Assembly (NCBI RefSeq): GCF_001047375.1
Contig: NZ_LFVU01000028.1
Span: forward strand, 186,001-250,000
Direction of reading: 5' to 3'
Length of the DNA: 64,000 bases
Source of the DNA: Clostridium cylindrosporum DSM 605
GTDB taxonomy: Bacteria > Bacillota > Clostridia > Clostridiales > Caloramatoraceae
In this document: in pieces, positions 63,508-64,000 of the stretch
Layout: each line of letters opens with the position of its first letter
Position numbering within the stretch: position 1 is the stretch's first letter
Position numbers and translations under genes: made by a program
The notes under the pieces: generated by a model
What the model was told of the DNA's origin: nothing
The model's input: the letters and a program-made list of their open reading frames with translations, nothing else
Databases searched by the model: none

Positions 63508-64000
63508 TTAATAAGAAAGCATGTGATTTAATTTTTCTTGCTTTGTTTTTAAGTAAAATTCATTAACTTCATTATGATTCATTTGAATAGGTACTCTTTC
63601 TACTATTTCTATATCATAACCCTCAAGTCCAGTAATTTTTCTCGGATTATTAGTCATTAGCTTAAGTTTTTTAGCTCCTAAATCCTTTAGAATTTGTGCT
63701 CCTATTCCGTAATCCCTCATATCAGCTGGAAAGCCTAATTTAAGATTAGCTTCAACAGTATCAAATCCCTGGTCTTGAAGTGCATATGCCTTAAGTTTAT
63801 TTATAAGGCCAATTCCTCTACCTTCTTGTCTCATATATAATAGTATTCCACGACCTTCACTTGATATTTTCTTCATAGCTGCATCATACTGTTCACCACA
63901 ATCACATCTTTTAGAACCTAGTGCATCTCCAGTTAAACATTCTGAGTGTACCCTAGTAAGTATTGCTTCATCTCCAGAAATATCACCTTTAACTAATGCA
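63508..64000 (-). CDS. ribBA: GTP cyclohydrolase II / DHBP synthase (C-terminal part)
   Basis: Partial: the minus-strand frame is open to the window edge. What is seen is the GTP cyclohydrolase II half: [20 protein letters not shown] with the three zinc cysteines, [24 protein letters not shown], and [12 protein letters not shown]. The N-terminal (RibB) half, if present, lies beyond the window. It starts the flavin pathway from GTP. Operon order is ribBA, ribH, HAD. Confidence 0.93.
   Translation of the reverse strand, partial: ALVKGDISGDEAILTRVHSECLTGDALGSKRCDCGEQYDAAMKKISSEGRGILLYMRQEGRGIGLINKLKAYALQDQGFDTVEANLKLGFPADMRDYGIGAQILKDLGAKKLKLMTNNPRKITGLEGYDIEIVERVPIQMNHNEVNEFYLKTKQEKLNHMLSY

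Overview
The window is one strand-mixed stretch of a low-GC, AT-rich Firmicutes chromosome, almost certainly a Clostridium-type anaerobe. The evidence is strong GGAGG/GGGGG ribosome sites, TTGACA/TATAAT promoters, occasional TTG/GTG starts, two hybrid cluster proteins, an HcpR-like regulator and Clostridium-type ABC-F, ComFB, CvfB and DUF1292 proteins. I saw no rRNA, tRNA, phage, insertion sequence or CRISPR array.

Layout. 1-5.4 kb: end of an M29 aminopeptidase, a DMT exporter, then a three-gene trans-sulfuration/cysteine operon (two PLP enzymes and cysK). 5.6-11.8 kb: a stand-alone PucR-type HTH protein, a two-component system, an ABC-F ATPase, and a DMT exporter with a divergent XRE-cupin regulator. 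11.8-20.3 kb: a sulfate-type ABC importer (cysA, cysW, cysT, sbp), topB, a second sbp, and two tandem YezD/DUF2292 small genes. 20.5-27.1 kb: a nitrogenase-like operon (nifH-like, D-like, K-like, metK, flavin-binding protein, radical SAM protein). 27.4-43.6 kb: CNNM/CorC protein, orphan CofE homologue, ABC-F, icd, CBS protein, ComFB, tRNA 2-selenouridine synthase, HcpR-type regulator with hcp, bioBDA and a rhodanese. 43.8-56.8 kb: second two-component system with a small secreted protein, azoreductase/HxlR pair, ECF S component, DEAD-box helicase, CAP-domain protein, second hcp with a hemerythrin, and an unusual chemoreceptor-like protein. 56.9-64 kb: DEAD-box helicase, CvfB, MsrAB fusion, YyaL-like protein, and part of a riboflavin operon (ribBA, ribH, HAD phosphatase).

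The most interesting system is the nitrogenase-like operon. It has no nifB, nifE, nifN or nifV beside it. Its D-like subunit keeps one P-cluster-type cysteine and its K-like subunit keeps three, a 3+1 pattern suited to one [4Fe-4S] cluster rather than a P-cluster plus FeMo-co. It is linked to sulfur metabolism in three ways: metK lies in the operon; a 21-bp CymR-like operator sits at the same distance after the -10 of the nif-like, yezD-sbp2, sbp-cysTWA and trans-sulfuration promoters; and the nif-like leader is a paralogue of the yezD-sbp2 leader, sharing promoter, operator and a stem-loop with compensatory changes. The best reading is an uncharacterised nitrogenase-like reductase for sulfur acquisition or salvage, related in idea to methylthio-alkane reductase but probably not the same enzyme.

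Other regulatory signals: a BirA operator before bioB, a perfect palindrome between the hcpR-like gene and hcp, an inverted repeat before the HxlR gene, and many bidirectional intrinsic terminators.
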